NCBI RefSeq assembly: GCF_030388325.1
Contig: NZ_CP103794.1
Location: forward strand, 248,001 to 312,000
DNA length: 64,000 nt
Reading direction: 5' to 3'
Source: Flavobacterium johnsoniae
GTDB taxonomy: Bacteria; Bacteroidota; Bacteroidia; Flavobacteriales; Flavobacteriaceae
Shown: positions 1 through 9,271 of the stretch, in pieces
Numbering within the stretch: the stretch's first letter is position 1
Layout: each line of letters starts with the position of its first letter
Made by a program: the position numbers and the translations under genes
The notes under the pieces: generated by a model
Database searches by the model: none
The model's input: only the letters and a program-made list of their open reading frames with translations
Told to the model about the DNA's origin: nothing

Positions 1-51
1 AAGTATTAGCAAATCCAACTTAAAAAAGGTCATTGAGGTCATAAAAACAAT

Positions 52-83
52 AAAAAAAGCCAATAGTTAAACTATTGGCTTTT
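52..83 (-). terminator. Hairpin terminator of argS
   Basis: A 9-bp perfect stem (59-67 with 71-79) with a 3-base loop is followed, on the minus strand, by a run of T. It lies just downstream of the argS stop codon and fits an intrinsic terminator. Confidence 0.8.
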
Positions 84-105
84 CATTTCTCTTATTCTTG
101 TTCTC

Positions 106-1884
106 TTACATTCTCTCAGGAACCTCAATCCCTAATAATTGGAATGCTGAGTTGATTACCTCAGCAACTTTTTGAGAAAGCTGTACTCTGAATATTTTTT
201 TAGTCAAATCAATTTCTCCAAGAATATGAACAGACTGATAGAATGAATTATATTCTTTTACTAAATCATAAGTATAATTAGCAATTAACGCTGGACTATG
301 ATTTTGTGCCGCATTCTGAATTATTTCTGGAAAAAGTTCGATTTGTTTTACCAATTCTTTTTCTTTTTCATGCAATTCTCCGATTTCGATTTTGTTAGAA
401 AAATCAAAATCAGCTTTACGGATAATTGATTGAATTCTCGCGTATGTATATTGAATAAACGGACCTGTATTTCCTGCAAAATCAACAGATTCTGCTGGAT
501 TAAACAAAATACGTTTTTTAGGATCTACTTTTAAAATGTAATATTTTAAAGCTCCAAGACCAATTGTTTTATACAATTTTGCTTTTTCTTCATCAGAATA
601 GTAATCTAGCTTTCCTAAATCTTCTGAGATTTGTTTTGCTGTATCTGTCATATCTTGCATCAAATCATCTGCATCTACGACAGTTCCTTCACGGCTTTTC
701 ATTTTTCCAGAAGGTAAATCAACCATTCCGTATGATAAATGATATAAACTTGAAGCCCAATCAAAACCTAATTTTTTTAAGATTAAGAATAATACTTTAA
801 AATGATAATCTTGTTCATTTCCAACTGTGTAAACCATTCCCCCAACATCTGGCATGTCTTTTACACGCTGAATTGCGGTTCCGATATCTTGGGTCATATA
901 AACCGCAGTTCCGTCAGAACGCAATACGATTTTACGATCCAAACCTTCGTCAGTCAAATCAATCCAAACAGAACCATCTGGATCTTTTTCAAAAACACCT
1001 TTATCTAAACCTACCTGAACAACATCTTTTCCTAATAAATAAGTGTTGCTTTCGTAGTAATATTTATCAAAATTAACTCCAAGATTTGTGTAAGTTGTTG
1101 CAAAACCTTCATAAACCCATTCGTTCATTTTTTTCCAAAGCTCAATTACTTTTTCGTCACCTGCTTCCCATTTCTTCAGCATATCTTGCGCTTCAATAAT
1201 AATTGGCGCTTGTTTTTTAGCTTCTTCTTCAGTTTTACCAGTTTCGATTAAGCTGTTAATTTCATTTTTGTAAGCTTTATCAAACTCAACATAATATTTC
1301 CCAACCAGTTTATCACCTTTTAAACCTGAAGTTTCTGGAGTTTCTCCGTTTCCGAATTTTTCCCAAGCCAACATCGATTTACAGATATGAATTCCTCGAT
1401 CGTTGATAATTTGAGTTTTGTATACTTTTTTTCCAGACGCTTTTAAAATTTCAGCAACAGAATATCCTAACAAATTGTTACGAACGTGGCCTAAATGCAG
1501 AGGTTTATTGGTATTTGGAGAAGAATATTCTACCATTACCGCTTTTTCGTCTGGATTTGGAGTTACATATCCAAATTTCTTGTTATCTCTAATTCCATTA
1601 AAGAAATTCACATAATAACTATCAGAAATTACAATATTCAAGAATCCTGAAACTACATTAAAGCGTGCAACTTCAGAAACATTTTCAACTAGATAATTTC
1701 CAATTTTATTTCCTAATTCAGCTGGATTACTTTTAATTACTTTCAACAATGGAAAAATAACCATTGTAATATCGCCTTCAAACTCTTTTCTGGTAGTTTG
1801 AAACTCAATTTTATCAACAGTAACATCAAATAATGCTTGTATTGCTTTTTGTATAGAAGGTGTAAGAATTTGTGATAATGACAT
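106..1884 (-). CDS. argS: Arginyl-tRNA synthetase
   Basis: Class I aminoacyl-tRNA synthetase that charges tRNA-Arg with arginine in the cytoplasm. The 592-residue length is normal for the family. The HIGH-type motif reads HLGH at residues 130-133 after SSPNTNKP, and the KMSKS-type loop reads KMKSR at 394-398. An N-terminal additional domain covers about 1-100 and the C-terminal DALR anticodon-binding helical domain about 470-592. The gene stands alone, divergent from the TonB-family gene, with a hairpin terminator downstream and a TAnnTTTG box upstream. The identification is secure. Confidence 0.98.
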   Translation of the reverse strand: MSLSQILTPSIQKAIQALFDVTVDKIEFQTTRKEFEGDITMVIFPLLKVIKSNPAELGNKIGNYLVENVSEVARFNVVSGFLNIVISDSYYVNFFNGIRDNKKFGYVTPNPDEKAVMVEYSSPNTNKPLHLGHVRNNLLGYSVAEILKASGKKVYKTQIINDRGIHICKSMLAWEKFGNGETPETSGLKGDKLVGKYYVEFDKAYKNEINSLIETGKTEEEAKKQAPIIIEAQDMLKKWEAGDEKVIELWKKMNEWVYEGFATTYTNLGVNFDKYYYESNTYLLGKDVVQVGLDKGVFEKDPDGSVWIDLTDEGLDRKIVLRSDGTAVYMTQDIGTAIQRVKDMPDVGGMVYTVGNEQDYHFKVLFLILKKLGFDWASSLYHLSYGMVDLPSGKMKSREGTVVDADDLMQDMTDTAKQISEDLGKLDYYSDEEKAKLYKTIGLGALKYYILKVDPKKRILFNPAESVDFAGNTGPFIQYTYARIQSIIRKADFDFSNKIEIGELHEKEKELVKQIELFPEIIQNAAQNHSPALIANYTYDLVKEYNSFYQSVHILGEIDLTKKIFRVQLSQKVAEVINSAFQLLGIEVPERM

Positions 1885-2219
1885 GTAAACTTATTTTAAA
1901 GTGAGCAAAGATACTGCTTATTCATCAATTAGAGAAAATCAAAAACATATTAAATTCAGGAAAAGGATTAGAATTTATCAAAAAAACAGTTTTTTGAATT
2001 GTTAAAATTATCAAAAAGTCAAAAGCTTAATCTCCTACAAAACAAGGGATGTGAAAATTTTCGAAATATTTTTTTGCAATTTGTTGTAACATATTAAACA
2101 CAAAAGAGTCTTAATAGAGACTTCAAATTCATTTTTAAAGTCGCAAGAAAACAAAAAAACAAAAAAAAGTAACTAACACAATCATCATCAATCAAATCAA
2201 AAAATAATCAGTAAAAATC
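1885..2219. other. Divergent intergenic region argS / TonB-family gene
   Basis: This 335-base AT-rich gap separates two divergent genes. It holds the argS minus-7 box (1906-1913), a small hairpin (AGTCT, six-base loop, AGACT at 2107-2122), and an A-rich untranslated leader before the TonB-family ATG. No ORF, RNA gene or long repeat was recognised. The plus-strand promoter is not obvious. Confidence 0.6.
1906..1913 (-). promoter_or_regulatory. Candidate minus-7 box for argS
   Basis: Read on the minus strand, TATCTTTG matches the Bacteroidota sigma-A minus-7 consensus TAnnTTTG, 21 bases before the argS ATG. No clear minus-33 element was seen. Confidence 0.55.
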
Positions 2220-4640
2220 ATGAAATTAAAAATCTTTCTGTTTGCGTTATTGGGGGTAATCGCAACAGCACAAGCCCAGAATACAGGAAATGTATCTGGG
2301 AAAATTACAGAGAAATCAAACGGTATGCCTGTTTCTTATGCAACAGTTTCTCTTAAAGAAAATGGAAAAGTAGTATCTGGAGTTAATACAGATGACAATG
2401 GAGAATTTTCATTTAAAAATATAGCCTTAAAAAGTTATACTATCGAAATCCAATATATTGGTTTTAGAAAATATGTAGGTTCTGTTCTTTTGAGCGAAAA
2501 CAAAAAATCTGCAACTGTAAATGTTTCTCTGGAAGAAGAAGCTACACAATTAAAAGGCGTAAACATTATTGCTGAACGTTCTACAATTGAACAAAAAATC
2601 GACAGAAAAGTAGTTACGGTTGGTAAAGATTTGACAACTGCTGGAGCTTCTGCATCGGATATTATGAATAATATTCCTTCTGTGAATGTAGATCAGGACG
2701 GAAAACTTTCGCTTCGCGGAAATGATAATGTTCGTGTATTAATTGACGGACGTCCATCGAACATTGATCCTGCGCAATTGCTGAAACAAATTCCATCAAC
2801 TTCTATCAAAAAGATTGAGTTGATTACAAATCCAAGTGCAAAATATAACCCAGAAGGAATGTCTGGAATTATTAATATCATTTTGCATAAAAACGCTAAC
2901 ACTGGTTTTAACGGAACTTACAGCGGAGGAATCACTTTTGGAGAAACTGCAAAATACAATCAGTCTTTAGATTTAAATTATAAAACTGGAAAAGTAAATT
3001 TCTTTGGAAATGTGGGACAAAACTTTGGAACGTACTATAACGATGGTTTTATTAAAAGATTTGACCAAGACATTGTTCAAAGAATTGATGTGATGAATGA
3101 TAATGATTCATATTTATACAAAATCGGAATGGATTTTTTAATTGACGATCATAACACATTATCGATTTATACAAATCAGAATAAATCTAACGGAAAAGGT
3201 TTTGTAGATACTGATATCGATTATAATAACGTAACTAATTCTGATATTTCGAACATTTTTCAGAAATCAAGATATTGGGGACCAGATCAAGTTGGGACTT
3301 ATAATTTGGCATACAAACACATTTTCAAAAAAGAAGGCCACACTTTAGATTTTGAAGGAAATTATAGTGATAATAAAGAATCTCAACATGCTTCTTTTGA
3401 TACTGAAACAACAAAAACAGACAATACAAGCTCTGATATTTTGTATAATGATTTCTTGAAAGGTACTCGAAAACTAACCACTTTAAATGTTGATTATGTT
3501 AATCCGTTAAACGAAAAAACAACTCTTGAAGCTGGTGCCGAAGCAAGAATTACAAGAACAGGAAATGATTACACAACAGGAAATCCGTTGCTTCCGGTTG
3601 CAGATAGAACTTCTCATTATACTTATGATACCGATATTTATTCTGCATATGTAACATTTGGTCAGAAATTCAAAAAAATAAGTTATCAGCTTGGAGCGCG
3701 TTTTGAAAGCTATAAAGTTCAGGCTAACTTAAATTATGGACAGACTATGTTTGATGATGATTATATCACATTATATCCTTCTGCTTATTTAACTTACAAC
3801 ATTACTGAGAAAAACACTTTACAGTTTAGCTACAGCCGTCGTGTTGACCGTCCGAGTTTAGAACAGACAAAACCTATTCGTGAGTTTGCAACTCCTTTGG
3901 TTACATCTTTAGGAAATCCTGAATTAAGACCACAATTCACTAATTCTGTTGAAGTAAATTATACTAAAACATTAGAAAAAGGAAGTTTTTCTGCAGGTGT
4001 TTTTGTGAGAAGCATTAACGACCAAATTAGCAGAATTTTATATCCAGATCCAGCAGATCCGAGCAAAGAAAAGCAGATTATGTCTTTTACAAACTACGAT
4101 CATAATACAGCGTACGGATTTGAAGCTTCTTTCAATTATAAAATTACAAAATGGTGGGATATTCAGCCATCTATTGATTTTTCAAGCATCAACCAGCAAG
4201 GTATTGTGTTTCAATACAATGCTGCTGACAATAGCAGTAATCCAATTGAAAGAAAAATTACTGTTGCTGCTTTCAACGGACGTATGAATTCTAATTTTAA
4301 AGCCAACAAACGCTTAAGCTTCTTATTATTCGGATTTTACAGAGGTGCAGTTGATGGACTTCAAAACAATAGTCACGAAATGTATAAAATGGATATTGGT
4401 TCGCGCTACACTTTGTTAGACAACAAAATGAACATCAGCGTACGTTTTAATGATGTTTTCAAAACTATGAAATATGCTTTTGACACTCAATATCCTTATC
4501 CACAAGCTGGACAGTTTACTTGGGAAAGCCAAACAGTTTATGTAGGTTTAACATACAACTTTGGTGGCGGAAAAATCAAAAACTTACAGCGTAAACAAAG
4601 AGATGACAATACGAATAAAGACGGAGGCGGAATGTTCTAA
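2220..4640 (+). CDS. TonB-dependent receptor-like outer-membrane beta-barrel protein
   Basis: This 806-residue outer-membrane protein begins with a signal peptide (about 1-19, ending AQAQ). A carboxypeptidase-regulatory-like beta-sandwich domain (about 22-105) follows, then a TonB plug-like domain (about 120-225, with SLRGNDNVRVLIDGRPSN and SGIINIIL), then a long beta-barrel of the OMP_b-brl_3 type ending in a glycine-rich tail. Such proteins are thought to import or bind substrates using TonB energy, but the substrate cannot be read from the sequence. No SusD partner is adjacent, so it is not a standard SusCD polysaccharide locus. The gene is monocistronic with a strong hairpin terminator downstream. 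Confidence 0.92.
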   Translation: MKLKIFLFALLGVIATAQAQNTGNVSGKITEKSNGMPVSYATVSLKENGKVVSGVNTDDNGEFSFKNIALKSYTIEIQYIGFRKYVGSVLLSENKKSATVNVSLEEEATQLKGVNIIAERSTIEQKIDRKVVTVGKDLTTAGASASDIMNNIPSVNVDQDGKLSLRGNDNVRVLIDGRPSNIDPAQLLKQIPSTSIKKIELITNPSAKYNPEGMSGIINIILHKNANTGFNGTYSGGITFGETAKYNQSLDLNYKTGKVNFFGNVGQNFGTYYNDGFIKRFDQDIVQRIDVMNDNDSYLYKIGMDFLIDDHNTLSIYTNQNKSNGKGFVDTDIDYNNVTNSDISNIFQKSRYWGPDQVGTYNLAYKHIFKKEGHTLDFEGNYSDNKESQHASFDTETTKTDNTSSDILYNDFLKGTRKLTTLNVDYVNPLNEKTTLEAGAEARITRTGNDYTTGNPLLPVADRTSHYTYDTDIYSAYVTFGQKFKKISYQLGARFESYKVQANLNYGQTMFDDDYITLYPSAYLTYNITEKNTLQFSYSRRVDRPSLEQTKPIREFATPLVTSLGNPELRPQFTNSVEVNYTKTLEKGSFSAGVFVRSINDQISRILYPDPADPSKEKQIMSFTNYDHNTAYGFEASFNYKITKWWDIQPSIDFSSINQQGIVFQYNAADNSSNPIERKITVAAFNGRMNSNFKANKRLSFLLFGFYRGAVDGLQNNSHEMYKMDIGSRYTLLDNKMNISVRFNDVFKTMKYAFDTQYPYPQAGQFTWESQTVYVGLTYNFGGGKIKNLQRKQRDDNTNKDGGGMF

Positions 4641-4692
4641 TCGTCTTATTGCAAGAATTTTTTAATAATTTTAGAATAATTTTTTGTAGAAG

Positions 4693-4726
4693 AAAAGTCT
4701 GGAGATGCCAACTCCAGACTTTTTTT
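4693..4726. terminator. Bidirectional hairpin terminator
   Basis: GTCTGGAG (4697-4704) pairs with CTCCAGAC (4712-4719), flanked by A-run and T-run, between the convergent TonB-family and cutC genes. It can terminate on both strands. Confidence 0.85.
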
Positions 4727-4735
4727 ATTTTAGGT

Positions 4736-5407
4736 TTATAAAAAATTACGAATTTCTTTTATTTCTTCAGGATTCGCAATTTCAGTATTATTTGTGATTG
4801 CTGACGAATGATAAAAAGTCAGATCTAATTTTTCTTGAAGCAATTTTATATTTGAAGATCTTAAACCGCCGCCAGGCATAATTTCGATTCGGTCTCCAGC
4901 TAATTCTTGAAGTCTTTCTAATGCTGAAATTCCTTCTTCTACATTTACGCCTTGACCAGAAGTCAAAATTGTTTTGAAACCACAATTAATAATGGTTTCT
5001 AATGATTTTTCAGGATTCTTAACCACATCAAAAGCACGGTGAAAAGTACAAGATAACGGATGCGCTAAATGCACCAATTCTTTGTTTTGCTTTTTATTTA
5101 CTTTTCCATTTTCTTTTAAGATTCCGAAAACAAAACCATCAACACCCAATTTTTTAAATTGTTTAATGTCTTGTTTCATTTCTGTAAGTTCTTCATCAGA
5201 ATAAACAAAATCACCGCCTCGAGGTCTAATAATAACATGCATTTTAATGTTTAGACTTTCACGGACTTTAAGCACCAAAATAGAATTTGGTGTTGTTCCT
5301 CCTAATTTCATGTTCTCACATAATTCAATTCTGTCCGCACCATTTTCCTGTGCAATTAAGGCAGATTCATAATTAAAGCAAGCTATTTCTAGTTGATTTT
5401 TTTTCAT
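4736..5407 (-). CDS. cutC: CutC family protein
   Basis: A 223-residue TIM-barrel protein of the CutC family, historically linked to copper homeostasis, although that role is disputed and the biochemical activity is unclear. Family features are the N-terminal LEIACFNYESALIAQENGADRIELCENM segment split over residues 5-33, HVIIRPRGGDFVYS (about 58-71), FHRAFDV (about 122-128), LTSGQG (about 148-153) and EIMPGGGLRSSNI (about 174-186). It is slightly shorter than E. coli CutC (about 248). It lies downstream of fabH, separated by a palindromic repeat, and probably has its own transcript. Confidence 0.9.
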   Translation of the reverse strand: MKKNQLEIACFNYESALIAQENGADRIELCENMKLGGTTPNSILVLKVRESLNIKMHVIIRPRGGDFVYSDEELTEMKQDIKQFKKLGVDGFVFGILKENGKVNKKQNKELVHLAHPLSCTFHRAFDVVKNPEKSLETIINCGFKTILTSGQGVNVEEGISALERLQELAGDRIEIMPGGGLRSSNIKLLQEKLDLTFYHSSAITNNTEIANPEEIKEIRNFL

Positions 5408-5434
5408 TTCAATTCAAATAATTTTCTTCAAAGA

Positions 5435-5467
5435 AGACCTAACAGGTTTTAAAAACCTGTCAGGTCT
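5435..5467. repeat. 33-bp near-perfect palindrome
   Basis: The sequence begins AGACCTAACAGGTTTT and continues with AAAACCTGTCAGGTCT after a shared central A. Arms pair over about 16 bp with one mismatch. It lies between cutC and fabH. The same kind of palindrome is, from memory, dispersed in Flavobacterium genomes. Confidence 0.75.
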
Positions 5468-5480
5468 AATGCGAATTTAT

Positions 5481-5511
5481 AAAAAAAACCTGCTCCAAAA
5501 TGAAGCAGGTT
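5481..5511 (-). terminator. Hairpin terminator of fabH
   Basis: AACCTGCTCC and TGAAGCAGGTT arms (5489-5511) form a stem followed on the minus strand by an eight-base T run. It sits 25 bases past the fabH stop. Confidence 0.8.
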
Positions 5512-5536
5512 AAAATATAATGTAAGATGAATTATT

Positions 5537-6544
5537 TTACCATTTAATAATAGAACTTGCCCAAGTAAATCCACTACCGAAGGCTGCTAAAACTACTGTA
5601 TCTCCAGATTTGATTTTTCCTTGCTCCCAAGCTTCAGTTAAAGCAATCGGAATAGATGCAGCCGTTGTATTTCCGTATTTCTGAATATTATTATGAACCT
5701 GATCGTCTTTTAATTTGAATTTATTTTGAATGAATTGTGAAATTCTCAAATTCGCCTGATGCGGAATCAACATATCAATATCTGAAACTTGAAGACCGTT
5801 TGCTTCCAATCCTTCGTTGATTACTTCTGCAAAACGAACAACCGCATTTTTGAATACAAATTGTCCATTCATATAAGGATAATAACTTTCGTCATTTGGG
5901 TCGTTGTCTGCAATAATATCTGTAACCCAACGAGCTCCCATTCCAGGCGCTTGCAAAGCTAGTTCTTCAGCATGTTCACCTTCAGAATGCAAGTGAGTAG
6001 AAAGAATTCCTTTTGTTAAATCTTCTTCACGGCTTAAAACAGCTGCTCCTGCTCCATCTCCAAAAATTACAGAAACACCGCGCCCGCGAGTTGTCATGTC
6101 TAAACCTGTAGAATGAACTTCTGAACCAATTACCAAAATGTTTTTATACATTCCGGTTTTAATATATTGATCTGCTACAGAAATTGCGTAAACAAATCCT
6201 GAACATTGATTTCTAACATCTAAAGCTCCAACCGTTCTAAGACCTAAATCTCTCTGAACCAAAACTCCAGGTCCTGGAAAATAATAATCTGGACTTAATG
6301 TAGCAAAAACTACAAAATCAATATCTTCTTTGGCAACACCAGAACGCTCGATTGCAATTTTAGCTGCTTTCACTCCCATCGAAGTTGTGGTGTCTTCTCC
6401 CCGAATAATGTGTCTTCTCTCCTGAATTCCTGTTCTTTCCTGAATCCATTCGTCATTGGTATCCATTATCTTAGACAAATCATCATTAGTCACCACATTA
6501 GAAGGAACATAATATCCTAAACCAGCTATTTTTGAATGATACAT
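5537..6544 (-). CDS. fabH: 3-oxoacyl-ACP synthase III (FabH family)
   Basis: Condenses an acyl-CoA primer with malonyl-ACP to start type II fatty-acid synthesis. The 335-residue protein has the full thiolase-fold triad: Cys114 in NQCSGF, His262 in PHQAN and Asn292 in YGNTTAAS. The glycine-rich loop FGDGAGAAVL is at 161-170. No other fab or acpP genes are adjacent, and flavobacteria often have more than one KASIII, so it may be a paralogue rather than the housekeeping enzyme. It is divergent from the S9 peptidase gene and has a TAnnTTTG box 32 bases upstream. Confidence 0.93.
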   Translation of the reverse strand: MYHSKIAGLGYYVPSNVVTNDDLSKIMDTNDEWIQERTGIQERRHIIRGEDTTTSMGVKAAKIAIERSGVAKEDIDFVVFATLSPDYYFPGPGVLVQRDLGLRTVGALDVRNQCSGFVYAISVADQYIKTGMYKNILVIGSEVHSTGLDMTTRGRGVSVIFGDGAGAAVLSREEDLTKGILSTHLHSEGEHAEELALQAPGMGARWVTDIIADNDPNDESYYPYMNGQFVFKNAVVRFAEVINEGLEANGLQVSDIDMLIPHQANLRISQFIQNKFKLKDDQVHNNIQKYGNTTAASIPIALTEAWEQGKIKSGDTVVLAAFGSGFTWASSIIKW

Positions 6545-6575
6545 ATTCTATTATTATTTATTAAAAATTGGAATG

Positions 6576-6583
6576 CAAATTTA
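6576..6583 (-). promoter_or_regulatory. Candidate minus-7 box for fabH
   Basis: TAAATTTG on the minus strand matches TAnnTTTG. A TTTTG further upstream (6608-6612) could be the minus-33 element. A ten-base palindrome TATACGTATA (6598-6607) lies between them. Confidence 0.55.
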
Positions 6584-6805
6584 CGCATACTTTAAAATAT
6601 ACGTATACAAAATACTATTTTTTTCGTAATTAGCAATTTAATATATTTTAATAATAAGGCAAGATAGCATCAATTACTTCTTGAAAAGACAATTTTCTGT
6701 TACAAAAACCGAAAAAAATTAAAAAACAGACTTAAAATGTAACAAGATGAAAGTATCTTAGTCAAACATTTTGAATCCCATTTATAAATCACTAAAATTC
6801 AAACT

Positions 6806-9217
6806 ATGAAATTAAAGGTTACGCTGTTGTTATTTTTAAACATAAGCTTCTTCTCTTATGCTCAAGAGAATTTAACTTATCAAAAACCTTCTAAATCTAT
6901 TTTAGATTTAGCAGATTATCAGAGACCTCCTTCTGTATCTATGGATACAAAAAAGGAAAATATGCTTTTAACTTATAGAAATACGTATAAAACTCTTGAC
7001 GATTTAAATCAAGATGAAGTTCGTTTGGCAGGTTTGAGAATTAATCCTGTAACTAATATTTCAAGCACAGTAACTTACGTTACTAATCTTAAACTTAGAA
7101 AAATTAGCGGCAAAGAAGATGTTCAAGTAAAAGGTCTTCCTGAAAATCCTAAAATTGCCAATATTCTTTGGTCGCCAAATGATAAAAAAATTCTTTTCTC
7201 TCACACCGCAGCTTCTGGTGTAGAACTTTGGGTTTTAGATGTAGCATCGGCTCAGGCTGCAAAACTTACAGAGGCGAATGTAAATGCAAATCTTGGAAAT
7301 CCATTTAGCTGGTTATTAGACAATGAAACTATTTTAGTTAAAATGCTTCCAAAAAACAGACCAGCACTTTTAGATTCAAAAAAGGATTTGCCAACTGGTC
7401 CAATTATTTCTAACACTTCTGGAGAAAAATCACAAAACAGAACTTATCCTGATATGTTGAAAAATAAAAATGACGAAGCGAATTTCGAAAATAGCGTCAC
7501 TTCTGAACTATATAAAGTTAAACTAAATGGTGATGCCGTTTTATTTAAAGAAGCGGCAATGTTTGCTGGAGAAAGAATTTCACCAGATGGAAATTACATT
7601 ATGCTGACTACAATTCAAAAACCATTTTCTTACGTAGTTCCTTTAAATAGATTTCCATCTAAAACCATTGTATACAATATAAACGGAAAAGAAATCAAAA
7701 CTGTAAACGAAGTCCCTCTAAATGAGATTATGCCAAAAGGTTTTATGGCTGTTCGTAAAGGAAAAAGAGATATGGCATGGAGAAATGACAAACCAGCAAC
7801 ATTATCTTATGCAGTAGCTTTAGATGAAGGTGATCCAGCTAAAAAAGTAGATTTTAGAGACGAAGTTTTTCTTTGGGATGCTCCTTTTGATAAAGATGCT
7901 ACATCATTAGTAAAATTGCCACAGCGTTTCAGCAATATTATGTGGGGTAGTGATAATTTGGCGGTTATATCAGACGAATGGTATGATACTAGAAACACTA
8001 AAACTTATTTGATTAATCCATCAAATCCTAGCCAACAGCCAAAACTTATTACAGATAGAAATTCTCAAGATGTTTACTCAGATCCAGGAAATTTCGAAAC
8101 AAAGAAAAATGCTTACAACAAATATGTTTTAGCTATTGAAAAAAACAATCTTTATAGAATTGGAGATGGCTATACTAAAAACGGTCAATTTCCTTTTGTT
8201 GATGAATTTAATCTTGAAACTTTAAAATCTAAACGTATTTATACTTCACCTTATAAAGATAAAAAAGAAGATATTTATGAAATTGAAGATTTTAAGTCTG
8301 GAAAAATTTTGGTGCAGGTTCAATCTAAAACCGAATATCCAAATTACTATTTTAAAAACATCAAAAAACCAAACAGCTTAACGCCAATTACCGATTTCAA
8401 AAATCCGTTTGAAAGCATCAAAAACGTAAGCAAAGAAGTTATAAAATACAAACGTAAAGATGGTTTAGAACTTTCTGGAACTTTATATCTTCCTGCTGGT
8501 TATGACAAAACTAAAAAAGAAAAACTTCCTTTATTAATCTGGGCTTATCCAGCAGAATATAAAGACAGAAATAGTGCTTCACAATCGACTCAAAACTCAA
8601 ATGAATTCACATTTCCATATTATGGATCATTTGTATATTGGGTAACAAAAGGATATGTCGTTTTAGATGATGCAGCTTTCCCAATTATTGGAGAAGGAAC
8701 AACGGAACCAAACGATAACTTTATTTCGCAATTGGTAGATAATGCGGCCGCGGCTATAGATGCTGTTGATGCTTTAGGATATATCAATCGTAAAAAAGTA
8801 GCCGTTGGAGGACACTCTTATGGAGCATTTATGACTGCAAATTTATTAACTCACTCGAATCTTTTTGCATGCGGAATTGCAAGAAGCGGTGCTTACAACA
8901 GAACTTTAACGCCTTTCGGGTTTCAGACAGAACAAAGAAATTACTGGGAAGTTCCTGAAGTATACAACACAATGTCTCCTTTTATGAATGCTGATAAAAT
9001 GAAAACTCCGATTTTATTAGTTCATGGTGAAGCAGATAACAATCCAGGAACTTTTACTTTGCAGACAGAAAGATATTTCCAAGCTTTGAAAGGATTAGGA
9101 GCGCCAGCTAGAATGGTTATTCTTCCGAAAGAATCTCATGGATATGCTGCCAAAGAAAATATTCTTCACTTACTTTGGGAACAAGATCAATTCTTAGAAA
9201 AATATTTGAAAAATTAA
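6806..9217 (+). CDS. S9 family prolyl oligopeptidase, secreted
   Basis: An 803-residue serine peptidase of the prolyl oligopeptidase family, probably cleaving peptides in the periplasm. A signal peptide ends near residue 19 (SFFSYAQ). A beta-propeller-like region covers about 40-560, and the C-terminal alpha/beta-hydrolase domain carries the triad Ser671 (GGHSYGAF), Asp744 (HGEADNNPGT) and His778 (PKESHGYAA). Large size and the propeller point to a dipeptidyl or acylaminoacyl type rather than a simple esterase. The gene is monocistronic and ends before a strong bidirectional terminator. Exact specificity is unknown. Confidence 0.93.
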   Translation: MKLKVTLLLFLNISFFSYAQENLTYQKPSKSILDLADYQRPPSVSMDTKKENMLLTYRNTYKTLDDLNQDEVRLAGLRINPVTNISSTVTYVTNLKLRKISGKEDVQVKGLPENPKIANILWSPNDKKILFSHTAASGVELWVLDVASAQAAKLTEANVNANLGNPFSWLLDNETILVKMLPKNRPALLDSKKDLPTGPIISNTSGEKSQNRTYPDMLKNKNDEANFENSVTSELYKVKLNGDAVLFKEAAMFAGERISPDGNYIMLTTIQKPFSYVVPLNRFPSKTIVYNINGKEIKTVNEVPLNEIMPKGFMAVRKGKRDMAWRNDKPATLSYAVALDEGDPAKKVDFRDEVFLWDAPFDKDATSLVKLPQRFSNIMWGSDNLAVISDEWYDTRNTKTYLINPSNPSQQPKLITDRNSQDVYSDPGNFETKKNAYNKYVLAIEKNNLYRIGDGYTKNGQFPFVDEFNLETLKSKRIYTSPYKDKKEDIYEIEDFKSGKILVQVQSKTEYPNYYFKNIKKPNSLTPITDFKNPFESIKNVSKEVIKYKRKDGLELSGTLYLPAGYDKTKKEKLPLLIWAYPAEYKDRNSASQSTQNSNEFTFPYYGSFVYWVTKGYVVLDDAAFPIIGEGTTEPNDNFISQLVDNAAAAIDAVDALGYINRKKVAVGGHSYGAFMTANLLTHSNLFACGIARSGAYNRTLTPFGFQTEQRNYWEVPEVYNTMSPFMNADKMKTPILLVHGEADNNPGTFTLQTERYFQALKGLGAPARMVILPKESHGYAAKENILHLLWEQDQFLEKYLKN

Positions 9218-9231
9218 TTTCAATCTTTCAT

Positions 9232-9271
9232 AAAAAGAAACCCGATAGCAAATACTATCGGGTTTCTTTTT
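9232..9271. terminator. Bidirectional hairpin terminator
   Basis: AAACCCGATAG and CTATCGGGTTT arms (9238-9265) around a six-base loop, flanked by A-rich and T-rich tails, separate the convergent peptidase and ABC ATPase genes. Confidence 0.9.

Noticed and set aside
6598-6607. TATACGTATA palindrome upstream of fabH
   Set aside because: A single 10-bp palindrome in AT-rich DNA is too weak for an operator claim.
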